DNA from: CAVYWD01 sp963772225
GTDB taxonomy: Bacteria > Myxococcota > Myxococcia > Myxococcales > UBA5297
Assembly (NCBI GenBank): GCA_963772225.1
Contig: CAVYWD010000002.1
Location: forward strand, 1,798,001 to 1,862,000
Length of the DNA stretch: 64,000 bases
Direction of reading: 5' to 3'
This document shows positions 8,792 through 18,376 of the stretch, one piece after another (position 1 is the first letter of the stretch; each line of letters begins with the position of its first letter). Below the pieces are notes generated by a model, which was given only the letters and a program-made list of their open reading frames with translations, was not told the DNA's origin and ran no database searches. Both the position numbers and the translations under genes were made by a program.

Positions 8792-10420
8792 ATGGGCAAC
8801 AGCGTTCAGGGTGAGCCAGAGGCGCTGAAGCGCGAGCTCGAGGGGGCTCGGCGGGAGAGCGCGGCGGCGAAGGCCGAGCTCGAGCGCGCGCTCGCGTCCG
8901 AGCGCAAAGCGCTGGACCTCCTGCAGCATCACCTGTCCCACAGCCAAGACGGCCAGTGCGAGTGCGCGCCGGACGGGACTCTCGCCGAAGTCAACGCGCG
9001 GCTCTGCGAGCTCGTCGGCCTGCCGCGGGAGAAGCTCGTCGGCCGAAACCTGCGCGACCTCTTCGCGCCGACTTCGCGCGACAGCGCGTGGGCGCCTCCC
9101 GAGGCGCTCGCGCTCGGCCAGGCGGTCGTCACTCAGCGCGAGGTCTCGCGCGCCGACGGGACCCTCTTCCCCGCCGAGGTCATCGCGCGGGCGGCCCCCG
9201 GCGGCGCGCTGCTGGCGACGGTGCGCGACCTGAGCGCCGAGCGGCACGCCGAGCGCGAGCGCGAGGAGCTCGAGTCCCGGCTGCGCCGCGCCGAGCGGGG
9301 CGAGGCCGTGGGCTGGCTCGCGGCGGGCATCGCGCACGACTTCAACAACCTGCTCACGCCCGTCGTCGGCGGCGCCGAGATGCTGCTCTCCGCGCAGGAG
9401 CCGGGGAGCGCCGCGCGCTCCGAATGCGAGGCCATCCTCGAGGCGGGCAAGCGCGCGGCGCAGCTCACCCGGCAGATCCTGTCGCTGGGGCGCCAAGAGC
9501 TGTTGCGCGTGCGGCGGCTGGAGCTGAACGCCGAGCTGACGCGGCTGGAGAAGCCCCTGCAGCGGATGGCCGGCGAGCGCGTGGAGCTCAAGCTCGCGCT
9601 CTCGGATCAGCCCCTGAACGCGGACGTCGACCCCGTGTTGCTCCAGGAAGTGATGACCACCCTGACCCTCAACGCCCGCGACGCCATGCCCGAGGGCGGC
9701 CACCTGACGATCCGCAGCCTCCTCCAGCCGCCCGAGGGCGACTTCGCGGAGCGGATAGCCGGCGCGGCCTGGAAGGGCTCGTACGCGCGCATCGACGTCC
9801 AGGACGACGGCGCCGGCCTGGAGCCGAGCCGGTTGCAGACCATCTTCGACCCATTCTTCACCATCAGCCACATGGGCAAGGGGACGGGTCTGCGGCTCGC
9901 GGCCGTGGGCGGAATCGTCCACCAGCACGGCGGCGTCATCTTCGCCACCAGCGCGCCCGGCCGGGGCAGCACGTTCACCGTCTGCCTGCCCGCGGCTCCG
10001 AGCGCCGCGCCGCAGCTCGACGCCGCCCGCTCTGCCCCGCGAGCCCTTGGGCGCGAGCTGGTCCTGGTGGCCGAGGATGAGCCGGCCGTGCGCTCGGTGC
10101 TGCGCCGCATGCTGGAGCTGCAGGGCTACGCCGTGGTCGCCGCGGCGAACGGGGACGAGGCCCTGACGGCGCTCGGCCGGCTGGAGCGCGCGCCGGACCT
10201 CCTCCTCGCGGACGTGGTCATGCCCGGCATGGACGGCCACCAGCTCGCCCAGCGGCTTCGCGAGCGCTTTCCGGGCATCAAGCTCCTGCTCGTCAGCGGC
10301 TTCCCCGGCGCCTTCTCCGCGGGGCGGTGCACCCTGCAGCCGGGCACGCAGGTGCTCGTGAAGCCCTTCGACCACAGCTCCCTGTGCCAGGCGGTGCGCT
10401 CGGCGCTCGACGCGCGGTAG
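8792..10420 (+). CDS. Hybrid sensor histidine kinase with C-terminal receiver domain
   Basis: A 542-aa soluble protein; ATG 8792 follows GGGAGAGG. Order: N-terminal coiled coil (10-50), a PAS domain (about 50-150), an HDFNN-type phosphoacceptor helix with His182, an HATPase domain (300-410, DDGAGL), and a receiver domain (about 425-540) with phosphoacceptor Asp474 in LLLADVVMPGMDG and Lys524. This is the NtrB/FixL-like class common in deltaproteobacteria. Oddity: the G2 ATP-lid motif reads GTGLRLA where GTGLGLA is expected, a Gly-to-Arg change that could weaken ATP binding. Divergence from the chemoreceptor gene hints at shared regulation, not proven. Confidence 0.93.
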   Translation: MGNSVQGEPEALKRELEGARRESAAAKAELERALASERKALDLLQHHLSHSQDGQCECAPDGTLAEVNARLCELVGLPREKLVGRNLRDLFAPTSRDSAWAPPEALALGQAVVTQREVSRADGTLFPAEVIARAAPGGALLATVRDLSAERHAEREREELESRLRRAERGEAVGWLAAGIAHDFNNLLTPVVGGAEMLLSAQEPGSAARSECEAILEAGKRAAQLTRQILSLGRQELLRVRRLELNAELTRLEKPLQRMAGERVELKLALSDQPLNADVDPVLLQEVMTTLTLNARDAMPEGGHLTIRSLLQPPEGDFAERIAGAAWKGSYARIDVQDDGAGLEPSRLQTIFDPFFTISHMGKGTGLRLAAVGGIVHQHGGVIFATSAPGRGSTFTVCLPAAPSAAPQLDAARSAPRALGRELVLVAEDEPAVRSVLRRMLELQGYAVVAAANGDEALTALGRLERAPDLLLADVVMPGMDGHQLAQRLRERFPGIKLLLVSGFPGAFSAGRCTLQPGTQVLVKPFDHSSLCQAVRSALDAR

Positions 10421-10513
10421 GTCGGCTGCTCGCCCGAGGCCATCCGCGCCCGGGCGGCGACTCTGATCTCGGGGCGGCCGGCATCGTCACCCCGGAGCCA
10501 ATGGCGACGTCGG

Positions 10514-11704
10514 CTACAGCGCCTCGATGAGCACGGCGATGCCCTGGCCGCCGCCGATGCAGGCCGCGCCCAGCCCCAGGCGCGCGCCCCGGCGCTTCAA
10601 CTCGTGCAAGAGGTGAATGGTGATCCGCGCGCCGGAGGCGGCCAGCGGGTGGCCCACCGCGATGGCCCCGCCGTCGACGTTGGTCCGCGCCCGGTCGAGC
10701 CCGAGCTCCTTCTCCACCGCCAAGTACTGCGGCGCGAAGGCCTCGTTGACCTCGACCAGGTCCATCTCGCCCAGGCTCACCTGGTGGCGCGCCATGAGGT
10801 TTCGAATGGCCGGGACGGGTCCGATGCCCATGACCTTCGGGTCGCACCCGGAGTGCCCGAACCCGAGCAGGCGGCCGAGGGGCTTCACGCCCTTCTTCTC
10901 GGCGTAGGCGCGGGTGCCCATGACCAGCGCGCCGGCGCCGTCGCTGATGCCCGAGGCCGCCCCGGCGTGGATGACGCCGTCCTTCTTGAACACTTTGGGC
11001 AGCTTCTTCAGGCTCTCGAGCGTGGTCTCGGGGCGGTTGTGCTCGTCCTTGGCGAACGAGACCGGCCCCTTCTTCCCCGGGAGCTCGACCGGGGCCATCT
11101 CCGCGTCGAGCCGGCCCGCCTCCTGGGCCGCCGCGAAGCGCTTCTGCGAGAGCACCGAGTACTCGTCCACCTGCTCCTGCGTCAGGCCGTACTGCTCCGC
11201 CAGGTTCTCGGCGGTGATGGCCATGGGCTGGCCGGTGTAGCTGTCGGTGAGCGAGGTCCAGAGAAAGTCCTCGAGCGCGCCCTTGCCGAACGGCAGGCCC
11301 CAGCGCGCCCCGCGCACGACGTGCGGGACCTGGCTCATCGACTCGGCGCCGCCGGCGAGCACCAGCTCCGCCTGGTCGGCCATCATCAGCAGGGCCGCCT
11401 GGATGACCGCCTCAAAGCCGGACCCGCACAGGCGGTTCACCGTCAGCGCGGGCACCCGCTCGGGAAGCCCCGCCTTCAGGCCGACGTGCCGCGAAAGGTA
11501 GATGGCGTCCGCCGAGCTCTGGGCGACGTTCCCGAAGACCACGTGGTCGAAGTCGTCCTTCTCCACCCCGGAGGCGGCGATGGCGGCCTTCGACGCGTGG
11601 ACGCCCAGGTCGGTCGCCGAGACGTTTTTGAGCGACCCCCCGAAGGTGCCGAACGGCGTCCGCTTCGCCCCGAAAAAGAGCACCTCTTTGCTGATGGGCT
11701 TCAT
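10514..11704 (-). CDS. Acetyl-CoA C-acyltransferase (thiolase)
   Basis: A 396-aa type II thiolase condensing or cleaving acyl-CoA/acetyl-CoA in fatty-acid or polyhydroxyalkanoate/ketogenic metabolism. All catalytic elements are visible: nucleophile Cys93 in NRLCGSGFEA, VNEAFAPQ, the active-site His in GGAIAVGHPLAASGAR, and the second Cys in GAACIGGGQG. ATG 11704 has a strong AGGAGAG RBS. It is a single-gene unit, divergent from cydA over 122 bp and convergent with the hybrid kinase. Whether it is biosynthetic (PhaA/AtoB-like) or degradative (FadA-like) cannot be read from sequence alone; the SQVP and GGAESMS segments fit AtoB-like enzymes. Confidence 0.95.
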   Translation of the reverse strand: MKPISKEVLFFGAKRTPFGTFGGSLKNVSATDLGVHASKAAIAASGVEKDDFDHVVFGNVAQSSADAIYLSRHVGLKAGLPERVPALTVNRLCGSGFEAVIQAALLMMADQAELVLAGGAESMSQVPHVVRGARWGLPFGKGALEDFLWTSLTDSYTGQPMAITAENLAEQYGLTQEQVDEYSVLSQKRFAAAQEAGRLDAEMAPVELPGKKGPVSFAKDEHNRPETTLESLKKLPKVFKKDGVIHAGAASGISDGAGALVMGTRAYAEKKGVKPLGRLLGFGHSGCDPKVMGIGPVPAIRNLMARHQVSLGEMDLVEVNEAFAPQYLAVEKELGLDRARTNVDGGAIAVGHPLAASGARITIHLLHELKRRGARLGLGAACIGGGQGIAVLIEAL

Positions 11705-11826
11705 ACATCTCTCCTGGAAGGTAGGCCGTAGGCTTTGGAGTCGCCCCGCGCGGGCGGCCGGGAAGCTCATTGTGGTCAGCGCGCGGCGCGAGCGCCACAT
11801 TCCAAGGAGGCTTTCGAGCGAATCGG

Positions 11827-13182
11827 ATGGACGCCCTCTTCTGGCACCGGCTTCAGTTCGGGTTCACCGTCACGTTCCACTACGTCTTCGCCCAGCTCTC
11901 CATGGGCCTGGCGCTCCTGCTCGTCGTCTTCGAGGGCTTCGGTCTGCGGACAGGCTCGCCCGTGTGGAAGGACTCCGCGCGCTTCTGGGGGCGGCTGTTC
12001 GGCCTGACCTTCGCGGCGGGCGTGGTCACCGGCATTCCGCTCGAGTTCCAGTTCGGCACCAACTGGGCGAGGTTCTCCAACGCCGCCGGAGGGGTCATCG
12101 GCCAGACCCTGGCCATGGAGGGCGTGTTCGCGTTCTTCCTGGAGTCGACCTTCCTGGGCCTGTTCCTCTTCGGAGAGAAGCGGCTCTCGCCGCGGGCGCA
12201 CTTCGCCACCGCGGTCGCAGTCTTCGCCGGCTCCTGGCTGAGCGGCTACTTCATCGTCGTGACCAACGCGTTCATGCAGCACCCGCGCGGCTACGCCGTT
12301 GCGCCCGACGGCCGCCTCGTGCTCGGGGGCTTCTGGGAGTTCCTGCTCAACCCGTGGGCGCTCTGGCAGTACGCCCACACCATGTGCGCGGCGGCGGCGA
12401 GCGGGGCGTTCTTGGTCAGCGCGGTGGCGGCCTACTGGGCGCTCCTGGGGCAGCACCAGGAGCGGGCGCTGGCGATGCTCAAGGGCGGCGTCGCGGCGGG
12501 GCTCGCCTCGTCGCTCCTCCTGCTCTTCCCCACCGGGGACCAGCACGGCAAGCTCGTCGCGGCCCACCAGCCGCCGGCGCTCGCCGCCATGGAGGGCGTG
12601 TTCGAGAGCGGGCCCCACAAGGAGATTGCCCTCATCGGCCAGCCCGACGTCGCGAACCGGCGGCTCGAGAATCCGGTGGTCGTTCCCTCGGCGCTGAGCT
12701 ACCTCGCCTACGGCTCGTTCGGCAGCCGCGTGGTGGGCCTGAATGACATTCCCAAAGACCAGTGGCCGGACAACGTGGAGCTCCTCTACTTCGCCTACCA
12801 CATCATGGTGGGGCTGGGGACGCTGCTCATCCTGATCATGCTGGTTGCGGCGGTGCAGCTCTGGCGAGGCCGGCTCGCCGCGTCGCGGCCGGCGCTCTGG
12901 GCGCTCCTGTTGGCCGCGCCATTCCCCGTCATCGCGACCACGGCCGGCTGGTTCACCGCCGAGCTCGGGCGCCAGCCGTGGGTCGTCTGGGGCCTGATGC
13001 GCACCGCCAAGGGCACTTCACCGATGGTGAGTGCGGGCAATACCGCCTTCACCCTGCTCGGGTTCGCCGGGCTCTACCTCGGGGTCGGTGTGGTGTTCCT
13101 CGCGCTGGCGGGCCGCGAGATCGCCCGGGGGCCTGCGCCTTTGGCCGAGCGGCCCGCGGACTCCGCGGCACCGCCCGCGTGA
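11827..13182 (+). CDS. cydA: Cytochrome bd-type ubiquinol oxidase subunit I, short Q-loop
   Basis: A 451-aa haem-bearing subunit of the bd terminal oxidase, reducing O2 to water with quinol electrons in the inner membrane. The haem ligand His18 lies in FTVTFHYVF, the conserved acidic pair sits in LAMEGVFAFFLEST, and a GRQPW motif (AELGRQPWVVWGLMRT) is intact; about nine TM segments. It is shorter than E. coli CydA (522 aa) because the Q-loop is short, as in CioA-type oxidases that are often less cyanide-sensitive. ATG 11827; AAGGAGG lies about 16 bp upstream, a long spacing. cydB follows after 27 bp. Confidence 0.96.
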   Translation: MDALFWHRLQFGFTVTFHYVFAQLSMGLALLLVVFEGFGLRTGSPVWKDSARFWGRLFGLTFAAGVVTGIPLEFQFGTNWARFSNAAGGVIGQTLAMEGVFAFFLESTFLGLFLFGEKRLSPRAHFATAVAVFAGSWLSGYFIVVTNAFMQHPRGYAVAPDGRLVLGGFWEFLLNPWALWQYAHTMCAAAASGAFLVSAVAAYWALLGQHQERALAMLKGGVAAGLASSLLLLFPTGDQHGKLVAAHQPPALAAMEGVFESGPHKEIALIGQPDVANRRLENPVVVPSALSYLAYGSFGSRVVGLNDIPKDQWPDNVELLYFAYHIMVGLGTLLILIMLVAAVQLWRGRLAASRPALWALLLAAPFPVIATTAGWFTAELGRQPWVVWGLMRTAKGTSPMVSAGNTAFTLLGFAGLYLGVGVVFLALAGREIARGPAPLAERPADSAAPPA

Positions 13183-13209
13183 CGCGTCCGGTAAGGAGGT
13201 CGACAGCTC

Positions 13210-14250
13210 GTGGAAGCGCTCTGGTACGGGATCGTCGCGGCGATGCTCGCGGTCTACGCGGTGCTCGACGGCTACGACTTCGGCGCGGGCATCTTGCACT
13301 TCTTCGTGGCCCGCACGGACGCCCAGCGGCGCGAGGTGCTCGCGTCCATCGGGCCGTTCTGGGACGGCAACGAGGTCTGGCTGGTGTCGGCGGGCGGCGT
13401 CCTCTTCTTTTCGTTCCCCAAGGCCTACGCGGCGGCCTTCTCCGGCTTCTACCTCCCGCTCACCTTGGTCCTGTGGCTGCTCCTGGGGCGCGGGCTGTCG
13501 CTGGAGTGGCGCTCGCACGTGCACAATCCGCTCTGGCGCGCGTTTTCGGACGTGGTCTTCTCGGCCTCCAGCCTGCTCTTGGCGACGGTGTTCGGGGCCG
13601 CGCTGGGGAACCTTTTGCGCGGGGTTCCGCTCGGCCCCGACGGCTACTTCACCATCCCGCTCTTCGCGAGCTTCTTCGGCTCTCCCGACGTGGGCGTCCT
13701 CGACGCGTACACGCTGCTCGTCGCGGCCTTCGCCACGGCGGCGCTCGCGGGGCACGGCGCCGCCTGGCTCGCCTTGAAGACCGGCGGCGAGGTACAGGCG
13801 CGGGCGCGGCGGCTCAGCCTCAGGCTCTGGCTCGCCGCGGTGGTCCTGCTCGTCGCGGTGACCCTCGCGACGGCGCGAGTTCGACCCGGGTTCTTCGCGC
13901 AGCTCTTCGGCCGGGTCTGGGCTTGGCCGTTCACGCTCGGGCTGATCGCCGGGCTGGGGCTTTTGTTCCACTCGCTGATCTCCCGGCGGGACGGCCGGGC
14001 GTTCGCCGGCTCGGCTTTGACCCTCGCCGGGCTCCTCGCTTCGACCGCCGCCGCGCTCTTTCCGACCCTGCTGCGCTCGACCGTGGACCCCGCCTATAGC
14101 CTGGACGCGCACAACGCCGCCGCGGGCGCGCGGGGCCTGTCCATCGGCCTCGCGTGGATCTGCGTGGGGCTGCCGCTGGCGGTGGTGTATGGGCTCTTTC
14201 TGCTTCGGTCCTTCGCGGGGAAGGCCGGGGCGGATCCTCACGGGTATTGA
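13210..14250 (+). CDS. cydB: Cytochrome bd-type ubiquinol oxidase subunit II
   Basis: A 346-aa partner of CydA with eight or more TM helices and the family start YAVLDGYDFGAGILH, plus GPFWDGNEVWLV. GTG 13210 is preceded by AAGGAGG at good spacing, 27 bp after cydA. No CydX-like ORF or cydCD follows. Its last 120 bp are repeated at about 92 % identity at 19301-19425; the gene here is complete (stop TGA 14248-14250), and the foreign island begins right after the stop, so the end of this gene is the boundary of the accessory region. Confidence 0.96.
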   Translation: MEALWYGIVAAMLAVYAVLDGYDFGAGILHFFVARTDAQRREVLASIGPFWDGNEVWLVSAGGVLFFSFPKAYAAAFSGFYLPLTLVLWLLLGRGLSLEWRSHVHNPLWRAFSDVVFSASSLLLATVFGAALGNLLRGVPLGPDGYFTIPLFASFFGSPDVGVLDAYTLLVAAFATAALAGHGAAWLALKTGGEVQARARRLSLRLWLAAVVLLVAVTLATARVRPGFFAQLFGRVWAWPFTLGLIAGLGLLFHSLISRRDGRAFAGSALTLAGLLASTAAALFPTLLRSTVDPAYSLDAHNAAAGARGLSIGLAWICVGLPLAVVYGLFLLRSFAGKAGADPHGY

Positions 14251-14255
14251 GCGGG
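14131..14255 (+). repeat. Direct repeat R (left copy): cydB 3' end
   Basis: Bases 14131-14255, the last part of cydB through 5 bases past its stop, match 19301-19425 without gaps with about ten substitutions, and the two copies encode almost the same peptide (two Ala changes, to Ser and Thr). The two copies lie 5,170 bp apart in direct orientation and bracket the HEPN/DUF262/methyltransferase island. Confidence 0.85.
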
Positions 14256-14263
14256 GGGAGATC

Positions 14264-14605
14264 TTGGCGATGGTCCGGCGCCGCGGGCTCCTGGTGGAGA
14301 AGCCGCTTGACGCGCCGGGGCGTACAGGCTGAGGCGGTTCTGAAGGCGCTGTGGCCGCGCCGTGCGACGAGCACTCCAGGAAGTCGGCCGCCTTCCTCGT
14401 TAGCTTCTCTCTTCACGCCGGCACCCACGTCCACGAGCACAACCGCCAAGGGCTCGAGCACCTGCAGCGCTATGCGCTCAGGCCACCTCTCTCGTTGCAT
14501 CGGCCCACCCTTGCCGCCGACGGGCGCGTGGTGCTTTCCCTGCGCCGGCCACTCCATGACGGCACCGCCGCGCGGCTATCCGTTCGCCAACTGGCGCTGC
14601 CGCAG
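14264..14605 (+). pseudogene. IS91-family transposase, C-terminal fragment
   Basis: Translated pieces in two frames match the layout of Y2-type IS91/IS801 transposases: a degenerate piece like VRRRGLLVEKPLDAP (14264-14340) and then, in another frame from about 14375, HVHEHNRQGLEHLQRYALRP and ADGRVVLSLRRPLHDGT, which is the C-terminal conserved region. No full frame survives. The first 110 bp also resemble 19187-19300 at the other island end. It starts only about 10 bp after the cydB repeat and ends just before the stop of the HEPN gene, which is on the other strand. Confidence 0.7.
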
Positions 14606-14612
14606 GTGTCGT

Positions 14613-15677
14613 CTAATTCGGGCTCCAGACGACCTCGTCCTCCGTGTCAAGCACGAACACTTCAGCATCCCTTGGGCACTTGAAATCCAACTCAACCCCA
14701 ACCGACGCCACAGGGGCTGCTTGCTCGACAGCCGGTACTGAGGCGTTATCGACTCGCAGGCTGAGGACTCGTCCCCAACGGGCGCCAATGGTCTCCAGGA
14801 CAACAAAGACCGGCTGACCGACGTAGAGGCGCCGCTCGGGCCGCTCGACCACCACAACAGAGCCGTTCCTGTACGGTCCCTCGCAGAGGCGAAGATGGGC
14901 CGCTTGACCCGGCTCGACATATCGTCCGCGAAGGTAATTCGCGACGGCCAGCGTGAACACGGCATTCGAGAGAGCCTCGATGTAAGCCACCATGTCCGTC
15001 ATCTCTGTGGTCCCGAGAAGTTCAACCGGACTGCCGCCCCGGTGGGTAACTTGGTTCCGGCGCTCGACCAGATCGTCGAGGCGCTGCTGCACCGTCGCGG
15101 TGGGAACTCCATTCTGCAAAGGCTCCGCGAGGTCGTTCGAAATGGAAAACCACGACACCATCGGGTCGGTTCGGCGCGCACGCTCACAGACATGCTCGAT
15201 CCCGACCGCGGCAAAGAGCTTCCCGAGTTCGTCGTAGCGAAGGTTCAGGTCGTGGGCCACGATCGCGACTTCGTTCAGCGCGTACGGATTCGCTCCAGAG
15301 AGACAGTCGTGCAGGTTCTTCACAACGTCGAGTTCGCGGAGCCCGACGTACCGACCCTCGCCGAGTCGCGCGCGGACAAGAAGGTCGGCGGACTTTGACA
15401 TGTGCTTCCGCGTCAAACTCGTCGGCAACGCATCATACTTCGAGCGAAGAGCGGCGAGCCGTGCGTACCCCGCAACAAGGTTCTCCGCGAACTTCTCGAA
15501 GGTCGCATAAAGCGCCACGATGAATGCAGCGTAATCGAAACGACGCCGGACACTCAGGTAGTGTCGTACGACGGTGTCCTGGTGTTCGGCAAGTGCCGCA
15601 TTAACAGGCGTAATCGAGGATACGAGAGCCCTGATCTCAGCAACCTCGGCGGTGAGTTCGTCAAGGGTTGATCGCAC
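14613..15677 (-). CDS. HEPN-domain protein (MAE_28990/MAE_18760-like), putative RNase effector
   Basis: A 354-aa protein, mostly alpha-helical over 1-245, with the HEPN catalytic signature R-X4-H at Arg207-His212 (ERRNQVTHRG). The sequence style and its position next to a DUF262 gene fit the MAE_28990/MAE_18760 HEPN-like nuclease family (family name from memory). About 110 C-terminal residues form an extra beta-rich domain. HEPN proteins with this motif are typically metal-independent RNases acting as toxins or abortive-infection effectors. It is the third gene of an operon, 9 bp after DUF262. Base composition is clearly lower in GC than the backbone, supporting transfer. Function is inferred; no target is known. 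Confidence 0.8.
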   Translation of the reverse strand: MRSTLDELTAEVAEIRALVSSITPVNAALAEHQDTVVRHYLSVRRRFDYAAFIVALYATFEKFAENLVAGYARLAALRSKYDALPTSLTRKHMSKSADLLVRARLGEGRYVGLRELDVVKNLHDCLSGANPYALNEVAIVAHDLNLRYDELGKLFAAVGIEHVCERARRTDPMVSWFSISNDLAEPLQNGVPTATVQQRLDDLVERRNQVTHRGGSPVELLGTTEMTDMVAYIEALSNAVFTLAVANYLRGRYVEPGQAAHLRLCEGPYRNGSVVVVERPERRLYVGQPVFVVLETIGARWGRVLSLRVDNASVPAVEQAAPVASVGVELDFKCPRDAEVFVLDTEDEVVWSPN

Positions 15678-15686
15678 GCCATCTCC

Positions 15687-16988
15687 TCAGGATCGGTCGA
15701 GCTTGGCGATGGCCGCAGCGAAGGCCTCTTTGACGAAGGCGTTCCGTTGCTGTGTGTCGACATAATTCGTTCGACGCCCGGAGAAGAGCGCTTTCTCCCT
15801 CCTATATACCGCCTCGAGTTCGGCGCGGAGAAGGTCTTTCTGCGCGGTCAGTCTATCGTGGAACGCGCGCACTTCCGCGCTGTTGGCGACGAACATCACT
15901 GGGTCGAAAACGATCTTGGTTGGACGATGAGACTCGCCGACCACGCAACAGGCATCGGTACCGAGAGCGGACCAAAGAAACGCAATCGTCGATTCGAACA
16001 TGTCTCTATAGGCGTCGAGTACGTCTTTCTTGAATCGATTGCCATGCATCAGGAACCGATCGAGAGAGTCCGCCATTCTGTTCAGGCCAGACTTGAACAG
16101 ATCGAAATGGCGATATGCGAAGAAGCGGAGGACGAGTTCCACGTCCTCCATCTTCTCGAACATGCGCCTGCCCCCCTTCCGCGCGTCGCCGGAACCATCG
16201 GGCGTGTCGTCCGAATCTTCATCCGCTTCATCGTTCGACGGCACCGTCGGATCGACGGGAATGCCCCACATTTTCCGAAACAACTCGTTTTCCGAGAGCG
16301 ACAGACAGAGTTGGTTGAGCGGCCCGTTGTAAACAGCGTTTCGTGTCTCCTGACTGCTGAGTTTGACGCCACCGGAGTTGAGTCGCTCAAAGACGATCTT
16401 CTTGAGGTCCGCCGCCCGTTCCTCTGTGGCAGCTGTCTCCTTCAGCAAAATGATCGACGAAATGTACCTCCGGTCGATGCCGTCGCGTACCTTCGACGGC
16501 AGCTGGGAGTACGTGCGGCCGTCGAGATCCGACCAGTACTGGAGTCCTTCCAGAGGGAACTTGTCTGCGTAGAACTCGCTCAATGCCGTGAGTCGCTGCC
16601 GACCGTCCATGACCTCAAAGCGCGCCAGGTCTCTTTCGTAGAGGAATACAGGAGGCACGGGCACGTTCATGAGGAAGGACTCGATGAGGCGCGATTTTCG
16701 CTCTGTGCTCCATCGGTGCCGGCGTTGGTACTCGGGGTCAAGCTTGTAGCGCAGCTCCTTCTTCCCTTCGGGCCCCTCGACTTCAACCGTTTCCTGCAAC
16801 ATGGCCAGGATCCCGGCGAGCGAGTACCGCGCCGACTCGGTGACGATTCGGACATCTCCTTTCACGTACCGGCTGTTCAACTCCTCATCACTGGCTTTCG
16901 GCTTGGTCGTGTCGCCACCGAACGAGATTCTGCTCGCCCCGCAGAAGGTGACCAGTGCTCTGCTTGTCTTCCTTCTTCTGAGAGCCAT
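15687..16988 (-). CDS. DUF262 (ParB/GmrS-N-like) domain protein
   Basis: A 433-aa protein with the DUF262 core: LDPEYQRRHRWS near 83-94 and the nucleotide-binding-type motif MDGRQRLTAL at 127-136, the ParB/Srx-like fold found in GmrSD and many defence loci. There is no DUF1524 HNH nuclease domain at the C-terminus, so it is not a GmrSD-type single-chain restriction enzyme; an acidic low-complexity insert (about 255-270) is followed by a helical C-terminal half. The middle gene of the operon, 86 bp after the methyltransferase and 9 bp before the HEPN gene. Expected role: NTP-dependent sensor or regulator of the HEPN effector, by analogy only. Confidence 0.87.
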   Translation of the reverse strand: MALRRRKTSRALVTFCGASRISFGGDTTKPKASDEELNSRYVKGDVRIVTESARYSLAGILAMLQETVEVEGPEGKKELRYKLDPEYQRRHRWSTERKSRLIESFLMNVPVPPVFLYERDLARFEVMDGRQRLTALSEFYADKFPLEGLQYWSDLDGRTYSQLPSKVRDGIDRRYISSIILLKETAATEERAADLKKIVFERLNSGGVKLSSQETRNAVYNGPLNQLCLSLSENELFRKMWGIPVDPTVPSNDEADEDSDDTPDGSGDARKGGRRMFEKMEDVELVLRFFAYRHFDLFKSGLNRMADSLDRFLMHGNRFKKDVLDAYRDMFESTIAFLWSALGTDACCVVGESHRPTKIVFDPVMFVANSAEVRAFHDRLTAQKDLLRAELEAVYRREKALFSGRRTNYVDTQQRNAFVKEAFAAAIAKLDRS

Positions 16989-17074
16989 GTCGGTTGCTCT
17001 TGCCCTTGGTCACGACTCGATCTCCTTCGACGGCCCCGGCGCGAGAGTGGCGAGATTCACATTCATGAGGAACC

Positions 17075-18160
17075 TCAAGCGTGGCGACAGTAGACGTCGT
17101 ATTCGGTGATGCTCTTCTTCGGTGAGGCCTGAAACTGACGCACTTGGCGTCGACCGGTATCGGCGTCTGCCACAGCTCGAGCGGTGAGGATGCGCCAGCC
17201 AGCTGGCGCGAGCGAAGCGCCGAGAACGTCCAATGGCTCGGCTTCCCGGTCGTGAATGCCGCCGAACCGAATGATGAGCCGCGTCGCGGCCGTCGAGAGC
17301 TCAGCCACGTTCTTCCAGACGCGCGCCATCTCACCTGCGAAGTGATCAGCGCCGGTGTGCTCGAGCTGCGCCGGCTGTCGGTACTCGACATAGTCGGGAC
17401 CACCAAGGAACCAGCTCCGGAGCCACTGGTCCGGCAGGTAGGTGCGCATGCCGTAGTAGGGCGGCGACGTCACGATCCAGCGTGCCTTGGGGGCGTCGCG
17501 GAAGGTTGCGGCGTCCCTGCTGTCCGCGAGATGGACCATCCCCTCGACGTCGGGCGGCGGGGTCGCGAGATAGCGTTCCGCCCGACTCCGGATGATCTCC
17601 AGCACGTCCACTTCATCCGGCCGCATGCCTCTGGCAGTCCAAAACTTCACGGCGTAGTTGGGCTTCGGCGCGAACGTCCGCGGCGCCTGGTTCGAGAAGT
17701 ACGACGGCTTCCCCTTGGGGCGCGGTCCGTGCAGCGCGCCCAAGATGATCGCACGCAGCATGACGCGGGTGGTTGACTTGCAGTCGTCGAGCAGGGCCTC
17801 TCGAAGCTGGCACAGCTGGAGGAGAGTCCGTGGAGCATAGGCGAGCGTCCAGAACGCGTTGGTCGGCACCGACGCAGGCGGCTTCGCCTCTTCGAGGATT
17901 GCCCGCGCGCTGGCAACGACGCGACCTGGCGTAGCGTAGACAAGTTTGGCTTGGGCCAGGGCGGTCGCGACCGGACTGCTGTCGACACCCATGGAAGGCA
18001 TCCCGAGCAGCCTCGCAGCGAAGTTCGTGGTACCGCGGCCGCAGAAGGGATCGACGACCCACTCCCCCGCCCTGCCGTGCCGCTTGAGAACCCGCAGGGG
18101 GAACCCGAGCGGGTACATCGTGTAGTACGGGCACACCGCGTTGAGAGCGTCGAGGCTCAT
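17075..18160 (-). CDS. SAM-dependent DNA methyltransferase (TSPPY type)
   Basis: A DNA amino-methyltransferase: SAM-binding motif I DPFCGRGTT at residues 37-45 and catalytic motif IV TSPPY at 231-235, order I then IV. SPPY is typical of N4-cytosine and some N6-adenine enzymes. About 180 residues between them include a helical segment but no obvious target-recognition domain of type I/III size. ATG 18160 gives 361 aa; the open frame extends upstream to a TTG at 18313, and the extra stretch just before the ATG (PPQRLAAALPAYRSGA) reads as coding, so the true start may be upstream. First structural gene of the operon with DUF262 and HEPN; no separate restriction endonuclease is present. Confidence 0.87.
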   Translation of the reverse strand: MSLDALNAVCPYYTMYPLGFPLRVLKRHGRAGEWVVDPFCGRGTTNFAARLLGMPSMGVDSSPVATALAQAKLVYATPGRVVASARAILEEAKPPASVPTNAFWTLAYAPRTLLQLCQLREALLDDCKSTTRVMLRAIILGALHGPRPKGKPSYFSNQAPRTFAPKPNYAVKFWTARGMRPDEVDVLEIIRSRAERYLATPPPDVEGMVHLADSRDAATFRDAPKARWIVTSPPYYGMRTYLPDQWLRSWFLGGPDYVEYRQPAQLEHTGADHFAGEMARVWKNVAELSTAATRLIIRFGGIHDREAEPLDVLGASLAPAGWRILTARAVADADTGRRQVRQFQASPKKSITEYDVYCRHA

Positions 18161-18376
18161 GGCACCGCTCCGGTACGCGGGCAAAGCGGCAGCCAGCCGC
18201 TGCGGAGGGACATCCAGGCCGACGCGGCGACGACGCTTACCACTGGAGGCAACTCCTACCGCACCCGCGGCGGACGCAGTGTTCCCGATCTCACGGGTTA
18301 CGCGAACGAGCAAGCCCGCCCGGGCTTCTTCACGTTCATCGGCATGGCGATACCGGCAGTGCGAGGCGAGACGGCG

